Below are positions 1 to 5,702 of a stretch of 7,567 nt of DNA, piece by piece. The stretch is from a bacterium (GTDB lineage Bacteria > Bacteroidota > Bacteroidia > Bacteroidales > Muribaculaceae): NCBI GenBank assembly GCA_004561555.1, contig SFVH01000051.1:1-7567 (forward strand). The letters run 5' to 3'. The stretch's first letter is position 1, and every line of letters starts with the position of its first letter. A program made the translations under genes and the position numbers. The notes beneath the pieces were generated by a model. That model ran no database searches and was not told where the DNA came from. It saw only the letters and a list, made by a program, of their open reading frames with translations.

Positions 1-150
1 GATGATGGCAGTGGCGCAGCCCACCGGGCGCTTCCAGCGGTTGCGGTTGGCCTCGTTGAGGAGGAAGAAATAGAGGGTTGTTTCCGCCATTGAAAACGGC
101 GCAGTGCGGTTGATGTCCCAGAATCGGTTGATAAGGTCGATGTAAGTCAT
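1..150 (-). CDS. DnaD-like/helix-turn-helix replication-type protein, N-terminal part only
   Basis: This leftward reading frame opens at ATG 148-150 and runs off the window edge, so only the first 50 residues are visible (start MTYIDLINRFWDINRTAPFS). They are open throughout, and the pattern of an initial YIDLINRFW block followed by ETTLYFFLLNEANRNRW matches the start of the short helix-turn-helix/DnaD-like proteins common in Bacteroides mobile elements and prophages, which are thought to act in replication initiation or control. That assignment rests on remembered family resemblance. No Shine-Dalgarno sequence is seen, which is normal for this phylum. A -7 box lies 32 nt upstream of the start codon. 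The rest of the protein, including any DNA-binding helices, lies outside the window, so function is uncertain. Confidence 0.6.
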   Translation of the reverse strand, partial: MTYIDLINRFWDINRTAPFSMAETTLYFFLLNEANRNRWKRPVGCATAII

Positions 151-182
151 AACTATGTGTGTATTAGTGGTATATCAATGTT

Positions 183-191
183 GCAAATATA
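183..191 (-). promoter_or_regulatory. Candidate Bacteroidetes -7 box for the DnaD-like gene
   Basis: Read on the minus strand the bases are TATATTTGC, an exact fit to the Bacteroidetes -7 consensus TAnnTTTG. It ends 32 nt before the ATG at 150. No good TTTG or TTG lies 19-21 nt upstream, so the promoter is weak by sequence or depends on an activator. A stem-loop at 204-230 occupies the expected -33 region. Confidence 0.5.
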
Positions 192-203
192 ACACAAGAC
201 TCT

Positions 204-230
204 CCGAATTGTCCGAGAAAAGACAATCGG
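204..230. repeat. Imperfect inverted repeat in the -33 region of the DnaD-like gene
   Basis: CCGAATTGTC (204-213) pairs with GACAATCGG (222-230), giving a 9-bp stem with one bulged A and an 8-nt loop. Neither strand shows a T-run after it, so it is a poor intrinsic terminator for the leftward lipoprotein transcript. Its centre lies about 30 bp upstream of the -7 box at 183-191, where an operator would sit. A short direct repeat TCCGA (203-207 and 212-216) overlaps it. Function is inferred only from position. Confidence 0.4.
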
Positions 231-297
231 CAAGAAGTGTTGCAGACATATAATAAACTATACACAACACATGCTCCGCACTAATCTGAAAGCGGGA

Positions 298-780
298 TTA
301 TCGGGTGATGATATACCCTCCGTTTGACGCCACCACCACGAAGCGTTGTAAGCCGTAGTGATTGTTGAGAGCCGGGCCTGAGAGAGGCACTCCATCGGCT
401 TCGCAGACGTTGAATCGCGAGCCGCATGTGGGGCAATAGGCTTCAAAAGTTTCGCTGTCGAAAGAGAGAACGATGTCTTTATCCACCTCCACAGGGCAAC
501 AACGGTCGTAGGCTGTTGGGCCGTTGATGCCATACACCAGCATTATTCCTCCGAATCCGGTGGATGTGCGTTCGGTGTAGGGGAAGTTGGCGGGGATTCG
601 CTTGTCTTTTGAGAACATCCTACATTCGCCGTATCCGGCCACTCCGTAGGTGTTCCACAGTCCGGCATTACTGAGGTCGATAAACACGCTGTGTGCCGGG
701 ATGCGGTAAGAATCGACGCCACTACACGCTGCGGTGGCGACAATTGCTACCGAGCAAAAAAGCCATTTCAGTCCTTTCAT
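298..780 (-). CDS. Lipoprotein with Rieske-like domain lacking the usual histidines
   Basis: A 160-residue protein. Residues 1-18 form a lipoprotein signal (Lys3 and Lys5, then a hydrophobic stretch) ending at Cys19 in the lipobox-like TAAC, so it is probably an envelope lipoprotein. The residue after Cys19 is Ser, with no acidic surface-export signal, so an inner-leaflet location is plausible. The C-terminal half (about 85-150) follows a Rieske plan: a first motif DRCCPVE (Cys94, Cys95), a second motif YCPTCGSRF (Cys116, Cys119), then SGPA and LQRFVV, which resemble the proline loop and last strand. A classical Rieske site has C-x-H and C-x-x-H; here both His positions are not His (Val97 or nearby, and Cys119). 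It may hold a four-Cys iron or zinc site, or none. The ATG is 3 nt after the argH stop, so translation is probably coupled to argH. No terminator is visible after its stop. The partner and role are unknown. Confidence 0.75.
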   Translation of the reverse strand: MKGLKWLFCSVAIVATAACSGVDSYRIPAHSVFIDLSNAGLWNTYGVAGYGECRMFSKDKRIPANFPYTERTSTGFGGIMLVYGINGPTAYDRCCPVEVDKDIVLSFDSETFEAYCPTCGSRFNVCEADGVPLSGPALNNHYGLQRFVVVASNGGYIITR

Positions 781-783
781 TGT

Positions 784-2124
784 CTACGAGTTGAGCAGGG
801 ATTCGATGGCAGAGTGATAGCTTTCGAAGTGGAAGTCAGAGAGAGTGCGGTCGAAGAGAGCCGTTATTTTGTCGTTGCATAGGTTGCCGATAGAACCTTC
901 GTGGGTGTGGTGCACCTCTCTTACCGGCTCAAATTTACCGGCTTCGATGTCGAGCCCCACTTTCTTATAAGCATCGCGAAACGGCATACCATCATGAGTG
1001 AGTCGATTCACTTCTTCCACGGAGAACATATATTTGTATCGGTCGTCATCAGCGAGCGAGGTGTTGACTTTCACTTCCGAGAGCATAGCGTTGACCATAG
1101 CAAGGATAGATTTCAATTCGTCGAATGCCGGCAAGAAAGCTTCTTTGATGAGCTGCATGTCGCGGAAATACCCCGACGGCAGATTGTTGAGAATCAAAGT
1201 GATTTGAGAGGGTAGAGCTTGCAGACGGTTGCATTTGGCGCGAGTAAGCTCAAACACATCGGGATTTTTCTTGTGAGGCATAATCGATGAGCCGGTGGTG
1301 TATTGGTCGGGCAACTTTATGAAGCCGAAGTTTTGCGAATTATAAAGGCAAGCGTCAAACGCCAGCCGCGACACCGTTGCGGCAATTCCTGCCAGTGCGT
1401 TAGCCACGATGCGTTCCGTCTTGCCGCGCCCCATTTGTGCGTACACCACGTTGTAGTTCATCCCCTCAAATCCCAAGAGGCGGGTGGTCATCTCGCGACG
1501 CAAGGGGAACGACGAGCCGTAGCCGGCGGCAGAGCCGAGCGGATTGCGGTTGGTCACTCTATAAGCCGCTTGGAGCACCATCATGTCGTCGGCGAGGCTT
1601 TCGGCATAAGCTCCAAACCATAAGCCGAACGATGAAGGCATAGCCACTTGCAGGTGGGTGTAGCCCGGCATAAGCACATCCTTATATCGGTTGCTTTGGG
1701 CAATGAGAGTGCGAAACAGTGTCTCTACGGCGTGAGCCACCGCTTCGATTTCCGAGCGGATAAACAGCTTGAGGTCGACGAGCACTTGGTCATTTCGCGA
1801 GCGTCCGGAGTGGATTTTCTTGCCGATGTCGCCGAGGCGGCGCGTAAGCATCAGCTCCACTTGCGAATGTACATCTTCCACACCCTCCTCAATCACAAAC
1901 TTGCCTGCAATGGCAGAGGCATAGATATCCTTCAGCTCATCGAGCAACTGTCGCAACTCCTCGGCAGAGAGCAGAGAGATGCTTTCGAGCATAGTGATAT
2001 GCGCCATTGAGCCAAGCACGTCATAGGGTGCGAGATAGAGGTCCATTTCGCGGTCACGCCCTACGGTATACGTTTCTACATTGTGGTCTACCGCCACCGA
2101 TTTTTCCCAAAGTTTAAGAGCCAT
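784..2124 (-). CDS. argH: Argininosuccinate lyase
   Basis: A 446-residue cytoplasmic enzyme of the fumarase/aspartase superfamily that splits argininosuccinate into arginine and fumarate, the last step of arginine biosynthesis; the family works as a homotetramer. Visible signatures in order: SGRSRNDQ (residues 106-113), GYTHLQ with the conserved His157, NPLGSAAGYG (194-203), and the superfamily signature GSSIMPHKKNP (278-288), which carries the flexible catalytic-loop serine. Length is close to the usual 450-460. The ATG at 2122-2124 gives the N-terminus MALKLWEKS, right for this family. It is the second of three leftward genes: cstA ends 30 nt upstream and the lipoprotein starts 3 nt downstream. 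A promoter-like element overlapping the cstA stop suggests argH can be transcribed independently. No damage seen. Confidence 0.97.
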   Translation of the reverse strand: MALKLWEKSVAVDHNVETYTVGRDREMDLYLAPYDVLGSMAHITMLESISLLSAEELRQLLDELKDIYASAIAGKFVIEEGVEDVHSQVELMLTRRLGDIGKKIHSGRSRNDQVLVDLKLFIRSEIEAVAHAVETLFRTLIAQSNRYKDVLMPGYTHLQVAMPSSFGLWFGAYAESLADDMMVLQAAYRVTNRNPLGSAAGYGSSFPLRREMTTRLLGFEGMNYNVVYAQMGRGKTERIVANALAGIAATVSRLAFDACLYNSQNFGFIKLPDQYTTGSSIMPHKKNPDVFELTRAKCNRLQALPSQITLILNNLPSGYFRDMQLIKEAFLPAFDELKSILAMVNAMLSEVKVNTSLADDDRYKYMFSVEEVNRLTHDGMPFRDAYKKVGLDIEAGKFEPVREVHHTHEGSIGNLCNDKITALFDRTLSDFHFESYHSAIESLLNS

Positions 2125-2148
2125 AATTCGGATTGCTTAAGATTTTCT

Positions 2149-2180
2149 GCAAAGTTACTTAATAGCACGCTTTTTGGCAA
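2149..2180 (-). promoter_or_regulatory. Candidate internal promoter for argH
   Basis: On the minus strand a -7 box TAACTTTGC occupies 2157-2149 and fits TAnnTTTG exactly. A TTG sits at 2180-2178 with 20 nt between, the usual spacing for the primary sigma factor of Bacteroidetes. The first three bases of the -7 box are the TAA stop codon of cstA. Transcription would begin roughly 18-20 nt before the argH ATG. This would let arginine synthesis be expressed separately from cstA. Confidence 0.55.
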
Positions 2181-3606
2181 GATGAGTGAAGAATAATATT
2201 GTTGTGGCAGCCATTGCCGTTACACCTGCTATACACCCAATCGTGTAGTCGATGGCAAAAGCCTGTTTCGACACGCAGAGAAAAGTGATACACACACAGG
2301 TCATAAACATTGCCGGGAGCAGAGTCACCCAATAGCATTTGTTTTCGCCGGCAAGATACACCGTGATGGTCCATAGACCAATCACACTTAACACTTGATT
2401 GCCCCACCCGAAATATTGCCAAATCACATTAAACCCCTCCGGATTTTCTATTTGCCACAACAGCAATAACAACGAGAACAAAAATATCGGTATGCTGATA
2501 TATAGGCGCTTCGCTTTCTGTCGCTGGTCGATTTTCAGCCAGTCGGCAACGATGAGGCGTGCCGAGCGCAGCGCAGTGTCGCCGGTGGTGATAGGTGCCA
2601 CAATCACTCCCATCACAGCGAGGATGCCGCCGAGCAAGCCAAGCCAGTCTTGAGTGACTAATGCCACAATCTTCGGAGCCGCCGTGGCATAGCCTGTAGC
2701 TACTTCCATCTCCTGATAGCCCGGAGTGGGCGAAGCATAGAAAAAGTAAGAGCCTACGGCTGCCCAGATAAGAGCCACGATGCCCTCAGTAATCATTGCA
2801 CCGTAGAACACCCTTCTGCCGTGTCGCTCCGTGGCGATGCAGCGCGCCATCATCGGACTTTGAGTGGCATGGAAGCCGCTGATAGCTCCACAGGCGATGG
2901 TGATAAACAAGCACGGATAAATAGGGTTGGCTTCGGCAGCCTCTTGCGGCATCATATTGTCGAGCGAATCCCATACCTCGGGCAGATTAGGCATTTTCAC
3001 ACAAAGCATGACAAACAAAGCTACCGCCATAAACAGCAACGCAGCGCCAAACACCGGATAAACCCTGCCAATCACCTTATCTATAGGCAATAACGTGGCA
3101 ATCACGTAATAGCCAAAGATGATGATTATCCATAGCAGGTCGTTGTCATAGAAGAAGCTCAATATCAATGCCGGCGAATAGACAAACACCGCCCCGACAA
3201 GTATAATGAAAAACAGCGTAAACACCAACGCCACGCCTCTCATGCGCTTACCCAAATACTTGCCCACGAGCTCCGGGTAGCCCACACCGCCGTTGCGCAT
3301 CGATAGCATCCCCGACATATAGTCGTAGACCGCACCGGCAAAAATGCTACCCAGCACAATCCACAAGTAAGACGACGGTCCGAACTTAGCTCCCATGATA
3401 GCGCCGAAGATAGGTCCGGTGCCGGCGATGTTAAGAAACTGTATCATAAACACCTTCCTCGTGGGAAGCACCATAAAATCCACCCCATCGGCACGCTCTT
3501 GCGCCGGGGTGGGGCGATTGTCGGGGCGAAACACGCGCTCCACAATACTTCCATATAAAAAATATCCGGCAATTAATGCCGCTAATCCGATAAGAAACGA
3601 AATCAT
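2155..3606 (-). CDS. cstA: CstA-family permease (carbon starvation protein A)
   Basis: A 483-residue inner-membrane protein made almost wholly of hydrophobic segments, about a dozen or more, starting at residues 2-20. CstA family members import peptides or pyruvate, often when preferred carbon runs out; which of these this one carries cannot be told. Family blocks visible: NIAGTGPIFGAIMG (59-72), VYDYMSGMLSMRNGG (93-107), CGAISGFHATQSPMMAR (239-255), APITTGDTALRSARL (337-351) and WQYFGWGNQ (396-404). It is shorter than the roughly 700-residue E. coli CstA but is the common Bacteroidetes size. I chose ATG 3604-3606: an in-frame TTG at 3636 would add 10 residues but lies inside the -7 box at 3633-3641, so it would not be within the mRNA. 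It is divergent from queD and first in the leftward cluster with argH 30 nt downstream. Confidence 0.93.
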   Translation of the reverse strand: MISFLIGLAALIAGYFLYGSIVERVFRPDNRPTPAQERADGVDFMVLPTRKVFMIQFLNIAGTGPIFGAIMGAKFGPSSYLWIVLGSIFAGAVYDYMSGMLSMRNGGVGYPELVGKYLGKRMRGVALVFTLFFIILVGAVFVYSPALILSFFYDNDLLWIIIIFGYYVIATLLPIDKVIGRVYPVFGAALLFMAVALFVMLCVKMPNLPEVWDSLDNMMPQEAAEANPIYPCLFITIACGAISGFHATQSPMMARCIATERHGRRVFYGAMITEGIVALIWAAVGSYFFYASPTPGYQEMEVATGYATAAPKIVALVTQDWLGLLGGILAVMGVIVAPITTGDTALRSARLIVADWLKIDQRQKAKRLYISIPIFLFSLLLLLWQIENPEGFNVIWQYFGWGNQVLSVIGLWTITVYLAGENKCYWVTLLPAMFMTCVCITFLCVSKQAFAIDYTIGCIAGVTAMAATTILFFTHLAKKRAIK

Positions 3607-3632
3607 TTTGTGTTGATTTAAAAATTTTCCGT

Positions 3633-3641
3633 GCAAAATTA
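3633..3641 (-). promoter_or_regulatory. Candidate -7 box of cstA
   Basis: Minus-strand TAATTTTGC fits TAnnTTTG. It ends 26 nt before the ATG at 3606, giving an untranslated leader of about 20 nt. The -33 region is poor: the nearest TTTG (3659-3656) is only 14 nt upstream and at 20 nt there is TGG. A weak -33 box would fit a gene that needs an activator, as carbon-starvation genes often do, but this is inference. The box decides the cstA start, because the TTG alternative at 3636 lies within it. Confidence 0.5.
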
Positions 3642-3718
3642 CAAAGAATTATAATCAAATGCCACCTTCTACCGCAATATTTTTCATTTTCTTCCAGCCA
3701 TGCTGACATCCATACTGA

Positions 3719-3756
3719 CTGCCACTCGCACCTTTAGTGAGTGATTATTGTGGCAG
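3719..3756. repeat. Inverted repeat midway between cstA and queD promoters
   Basis: CTGCCAC (3719-3725) and GTGGCAG (3750-3756) are perfect inverted arms separated by 24 nt. An alternative inner stem CACTC (3723-3727) with GAGTG (3739-3743) overlaps the left arm. It lies upstream of both divergent promoters and so is outside both predicted transcripts, and neither side carries a T-run. A protein-binding site shared by the two directions, or a decayed older element, are the reasonable readings. Confidence 0.35.
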
Positions 3757-3758
3757 GT

Positions 3759-3768
3759 ATCAATTGAT
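3759..3768. promoter_or_regulatory. Perfect palindrome just upstream of the queD -33 box
   Basis: ATCAATTGAT is a perfect 10-bp palindrome ending 2 nt before the TTTG at 3771-3774. It is followed by a tandem TTGATG (3764-3769 and 3772-3777), so the -33 box is embedded in a small repeat. The placement suits an operator for queD-queE. No known regulator is recognised. Confidence 0.3.
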
Positions 3769-3770
3769 GT

Positions 3771-3802
3771 TTTGATGATTCGGTGATTTTCAGTAATTTT
3801 GT
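3771..3802 (+). promoter_or_regulatory. Promoter of queD-queE
   Basis: TTTG at 3771-3774, a 19-nt spacer, then TAATTTTGT at 3794-3802, matching the Bacteroidetes consensus in both boxes and in spacing. The predicted start of transcription is about 15 nt before the queD ATG at 3823. Such a short leader leaves no room for a preQ1 riboswitch. Confidence 0.7.
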
Positions 3803-3822
3803 GGCTTAGAAAAAAACAAACT

Positions 3823-4167
3823 ATGTATTACGTGCAAAAAACAATGGAAATTGCCGGCTGTCATCGGCTCAATCTGTCGTATCCGAGCAAGTGTAGCTCG
3901 CTACACGGTCATAATTGGATTATCACCGTGTACTGCAAGGCTCCGACGCTCAATGCCGATGGAATGGTGTTTGATTTCACCCGAGCTAAGGAAAAGATTC
4001 ACGGCTACCTCGACCACGGCAATTTCAACGAACTCCTGCCATTTAATCCTACAGCAGAGAATATCGCTAAGTGGGTCACCGACCAAATCCCCGAATGTTA
4101 TAAGGCAATGGTGCAAGAAAGCGAAGGCAACATAGCCATCTATGAGGTGGAGGACAGCGAGCAATGA
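3823..4167 (+). CDS. queD: 6-carboxy-5,6,7,8-tetrahydropterin synthase
   Basis: A 114-residue zinc enzyme of the 6-pyruvoyl-tetrahydropterin synthase family that turns dihydroneopterin triphosphate into 6-carboxytetrahydropterin, an early step to preQ0 and queuosine. Zinc ligands His14, His28 and His30 (the last two in LHGHNW), catalytic Cys24, the Asp64-His65 pair in LDHGNFNE, the PTAEN motif (76-80) and a late Glu108 are all present, so it should be active. The ATG at 3823 gives the standard MYYVQKTMEIAG start; an upstream in-frame TTG at 3799 lies inside the -7 box and is rejected. Its TGA overlaps the queE ATG by 4 nt (ATGA), so the two are translationally coupled. Other queuosine genes such as queC and queF are not in the window. 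Confidence 0.95.
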   Translation: MYYVQKTMEIAGCHRLNLSYPSKCSSLHGHNWIITVYCKAPTLNADGMVFDFTRAKEKIHGYLDHGNFNELLPFNPTAENIAKWVTDQIPECYKAMVQESEGNIAIYEVEDSEQ

Positions 4168-4745
4168 AAGTAAATGAAATATTCTACTCCCTTCAGGGCG
4201 AAGGCTTCCACTCGGGCAAAGCCGCCGTGTTTGTGCGTCTTGCCGGGTGCAACTTGGCGTGCCCTTTTTGCGACACCGACCACCGAAGCAGCATCGACCT
4301 GAGCGAGGAGGAAATCCTTAGTCGCATAGGTTGTTTTCCAAGCAAGCATGTGGTGATTACCGGCGGTGAACCCACTCTTCAGCTCACCGCCACACTCCTC
4401 TCCCTGCTTAAGCAACACGACTACTTTATTCAGATTGAAACCAACGGCACTCGCCCCTTGCCCGGCTGCGACATCGACTGGGTCACCTGTTCTCCGAAAG
4501 GCGACTACTGCTCCAACGCCGACCCGGTGATTGAGAAGATTGATGAGGTCAAGGTGGTGTGGGACGGCAAAATTGACCCGGCAAAATACTTGTCGCTAAG
4601 GGCACGGGTCTATTCGCTTCAGCCGTGCGACACGGGCGACGATGAGCGTAATCGTGAGATTACTGCCTCTTGCATCAACTACATCTTGCAGCATCCCCGG
4701 TGGAGGCTTTCACTTCAAAGCCATAAGTTGCTCAATATAAGATAG
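4164..4745 (+). CDS. queE: 7-carboxy-7-deazaguanine synthase (radical SAM)
   Basis: A 193-residue radical SAM enzyme that contracts the ring of 6-carboxytetrahydropterin to 7-carboxy-7-deazaguanine, using the product of QueD next door. The N-terminus FYSLQGEG (7-14) is the family hallmark. The [4Fe-4S] cluster loop is C29-x3-C33-x2-C36 within CNLACPFCDT, followed by the SAM-contacting GGEP (67-70), ETNG (92-95) and SPKG (110-113). QPC (153-155) and the closing LSLQSHKLLNIR are typical of the compact bacterial form. Length is normal and no damage is seen. It overlaps queD by 4 nt and shares its promoter. No convincing terminator follows; only a 4-bp hairpin before a T-run near 4772-4787. Confidence 0.96.
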   Translation: MKVNEIFYSLQGEGFHSGKAAVFVRLAGCNLACPFCDTDHRSSIDLSEEEILSRIGCFPSKHVVITGGEPTLQLTATLLSLLKQHDYFIQIETNGTRPLPGCDIDWVTCSPKGDYCSNADPVIEKIDEVKVVWDGKIDPAKYLSLRARVYSLQPCDTGDDERNREITASCINYILQHPRWRLSLQSHKLLNIR

Positions 4746-4828
4746 CGTTTATCGGTGAGTAAGCAGAGTGCATCCCATGGATTTTTTGCAACAGGTGTTT
4801 TTGATTGTAGAAAAATTAATGTTTATGT

Positions 4829-4846
4829 CAATTTATTTGCAAATTG
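4829..4846. promoter_or_regulatory. Dyad over the nfnA -33 box
   Basis: CAATTT (4829-4834) and AAATTG (4841-4846) form inverted arms around ATTTGC, and ATTTGCAAAT (4835-4844) is itself a perfect palindrome covering the -33 TTTG. The octamer ATTTGCAA recurs at 4862-4869 over the -7 box, 27 bp away. A regulator reading this octamer would cover both promoter elements, but the low-complexity AT-rich setting makes chance plausible. Confidence 0.35.
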
Positions 4847-4867
4847 AATGAAATTGCGTAAATTTGC
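4836..4867 (+). promoter_or_regulatory. Promoter of nfnA-nfnB
   Basis: TTTG at 4836-4839, 19 nt, then TAAATTTGC at 4859-4867: a textbook Bacteroidetes promoter. The predicted leader before ATG 4895 is about 20 nt. It separates this pair from queE, whose stop is 149 nt before the ATG. Confidence 0.75.
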
Positions 4868-4894
4868 AACTTTATAACCGCCTAACATTACGAT

Positions 4895-5689
4895 ATGAAC
4901 AAGATTATAAGCAAACGACACTTTTCAGAGAAAGTGGTAGAACTTGTGGTCGAAGCGCCGCTGATAGCAAAATCGCGCCGTGCCGGTCACTTTGTGATAG
5001 TGCGTGCCGACGAACACGGTGAACGCATCCCTTTGACAATAGCAGACTCCGATGTGACTGCCGGAACCATCACCCTTGTGGTGCAAGCTGTGGGCAAGTC
5101 GTCTGCCAAGATATGTTCCAAGGAAGCGGGCGAATGTCTTCACGACGTGGTGGGTCCGCTCGGACAAGCCACTCACATTCAGAACGTCGGCACCGTGGTG
5201 TGCTGCGGTGGCGGTGTGGGTGTAGCCCCGTTGTTGCCCATCATCCGCGCCATGAAAGCTGCCGGAAATCGCGTGGTGAGTGTGCTCGCCGGGCGTACAA
5301 AAGACCTTATCATACTTGAAGATGAGGTGAGAGCATCGAGCGATGAAGTGGTGATAATGACCGACGACGGCTCTTATGGCAAGAAGGGTTTGATCACCAA
5401 TGGCGTTGAGGAGGTGATACTCCGCGAGAAAGTCGACCAGGTGGTTACCATCGGTCCGGCAGTGATGATGAAGTTTGTGGCTTTGCTCACCAAAAAATAT
5501 GAAATCCCCACCGTTTGCTCGCTCAACACCATTATGGTCGACGGTACGGGTATGTGTGGCGCTTGCCGAGTCACCGTGGGCGGACGCACCAAGTTTGTGT
5601 GTATCGACGGACCCGAATTTGACGCCCACCAAGTGGATTTCGACGAGATGATGATGCGTTTGCACGCCTATGACAACGATAATAAATAA
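4895..5689 (+). CDS. nfnA: NADH-dependent reduced-ferredoxin:NADP+ oxidoreductase, subunit A (small)
   Basis: A 264-residue flavoprotein, also annotated as sulfide dehydrogenase beta subunit or as a ferredoxin-NADP+ reductase, related to the dihydroorotate dehydrogenase electron-transfer subunit PyrK. Residues 1-95 form the FAD-binding barrel with RIPLTI (44-49) and GPLG (87-90). Residues 100-200 form the NAD-binding domain, starting with CCGGGVGVAPLLP (103-115). The C-terminus holds a [2Fe-2S] site: Asp216, Cys221, Cys224 and Cys236 in VDGTGMCGACRV and FVCIDG; ligation by one Asp and three Cys is known for this family. In the complex this subunit binds NADH and takes part in flavin-based bifurcation linking NADH, ferredoxin and NADPH in the cytoplasm. 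nfnB follows 13 nt after the stop. The alternative family roles (sulfide or polysulfide reduction) cannot be excluded. Confidence 0.92.
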   Translation: MNKIISKRHFSEKVVELVVEAPLIAKSRRAGHFVIVRADEHGERIPLTIADSDVTAGTITLVVQAVGKSSAKICSKEAGECLHDVVGPLGQATHIQNVGTVVCCGGGVGVAPLLPIIRAMKAAGNRVVSVLAGRTKDLIILEDEVRASSDEVVIMTDDGSYGKKGLITNGVEEVILREKVDQVVTIGPAVMMKFVALLTKKYEIPTVCSLNTIMVDGTGMCGACRVTVGGRTKFVCIDGPEFDAHQVDFDEMMMRLHAYDNDNK

Positions 5690-5702
5690 AAGCTGTTACC
5701 AC

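Noticed and set aside
3604..3636. TTG at 3636 as a start that would lengthen CstA by 10 residues
   Set aside because: It lies within the TAATTTTGC -7 box, so it would be upstream of the transcript start; ATG 3606 gives a normal CstA N-terminus.
3799..3822. TTG at 3799 as a start adding 8 residues to QueD
   Set aside because: It is inside the queD -7 box, and the family begins at MYYVxKxMEIAG, which is the ATG at 3823.
3803..3822. preQ1 riboswitch before queD-queE
   Set aside because: The predicted leader is only about 15 nt and shows no stem or H-type pseudoknot pattern.
4772..4790. Terminator after queE (ATCC-CAT-GGAT followed by T6)
   Set aside because: The stem is 4 bp with a 3-nt loop, too weak to call.
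4925..5665. 246-codon leftward open frame opposite nfnA
   Set aside because: It mirrors nfnA codon by codon, is rich in His as expected of antisense frames, and has no recognisable domain or promoter.
5670..5702. ATG 5670 as the nfnB start
   Set aside because: It overlaps nfnA by 20 nt and adds residues with no family look; ATG 5703 follows the nfnA stop by 13 nt.
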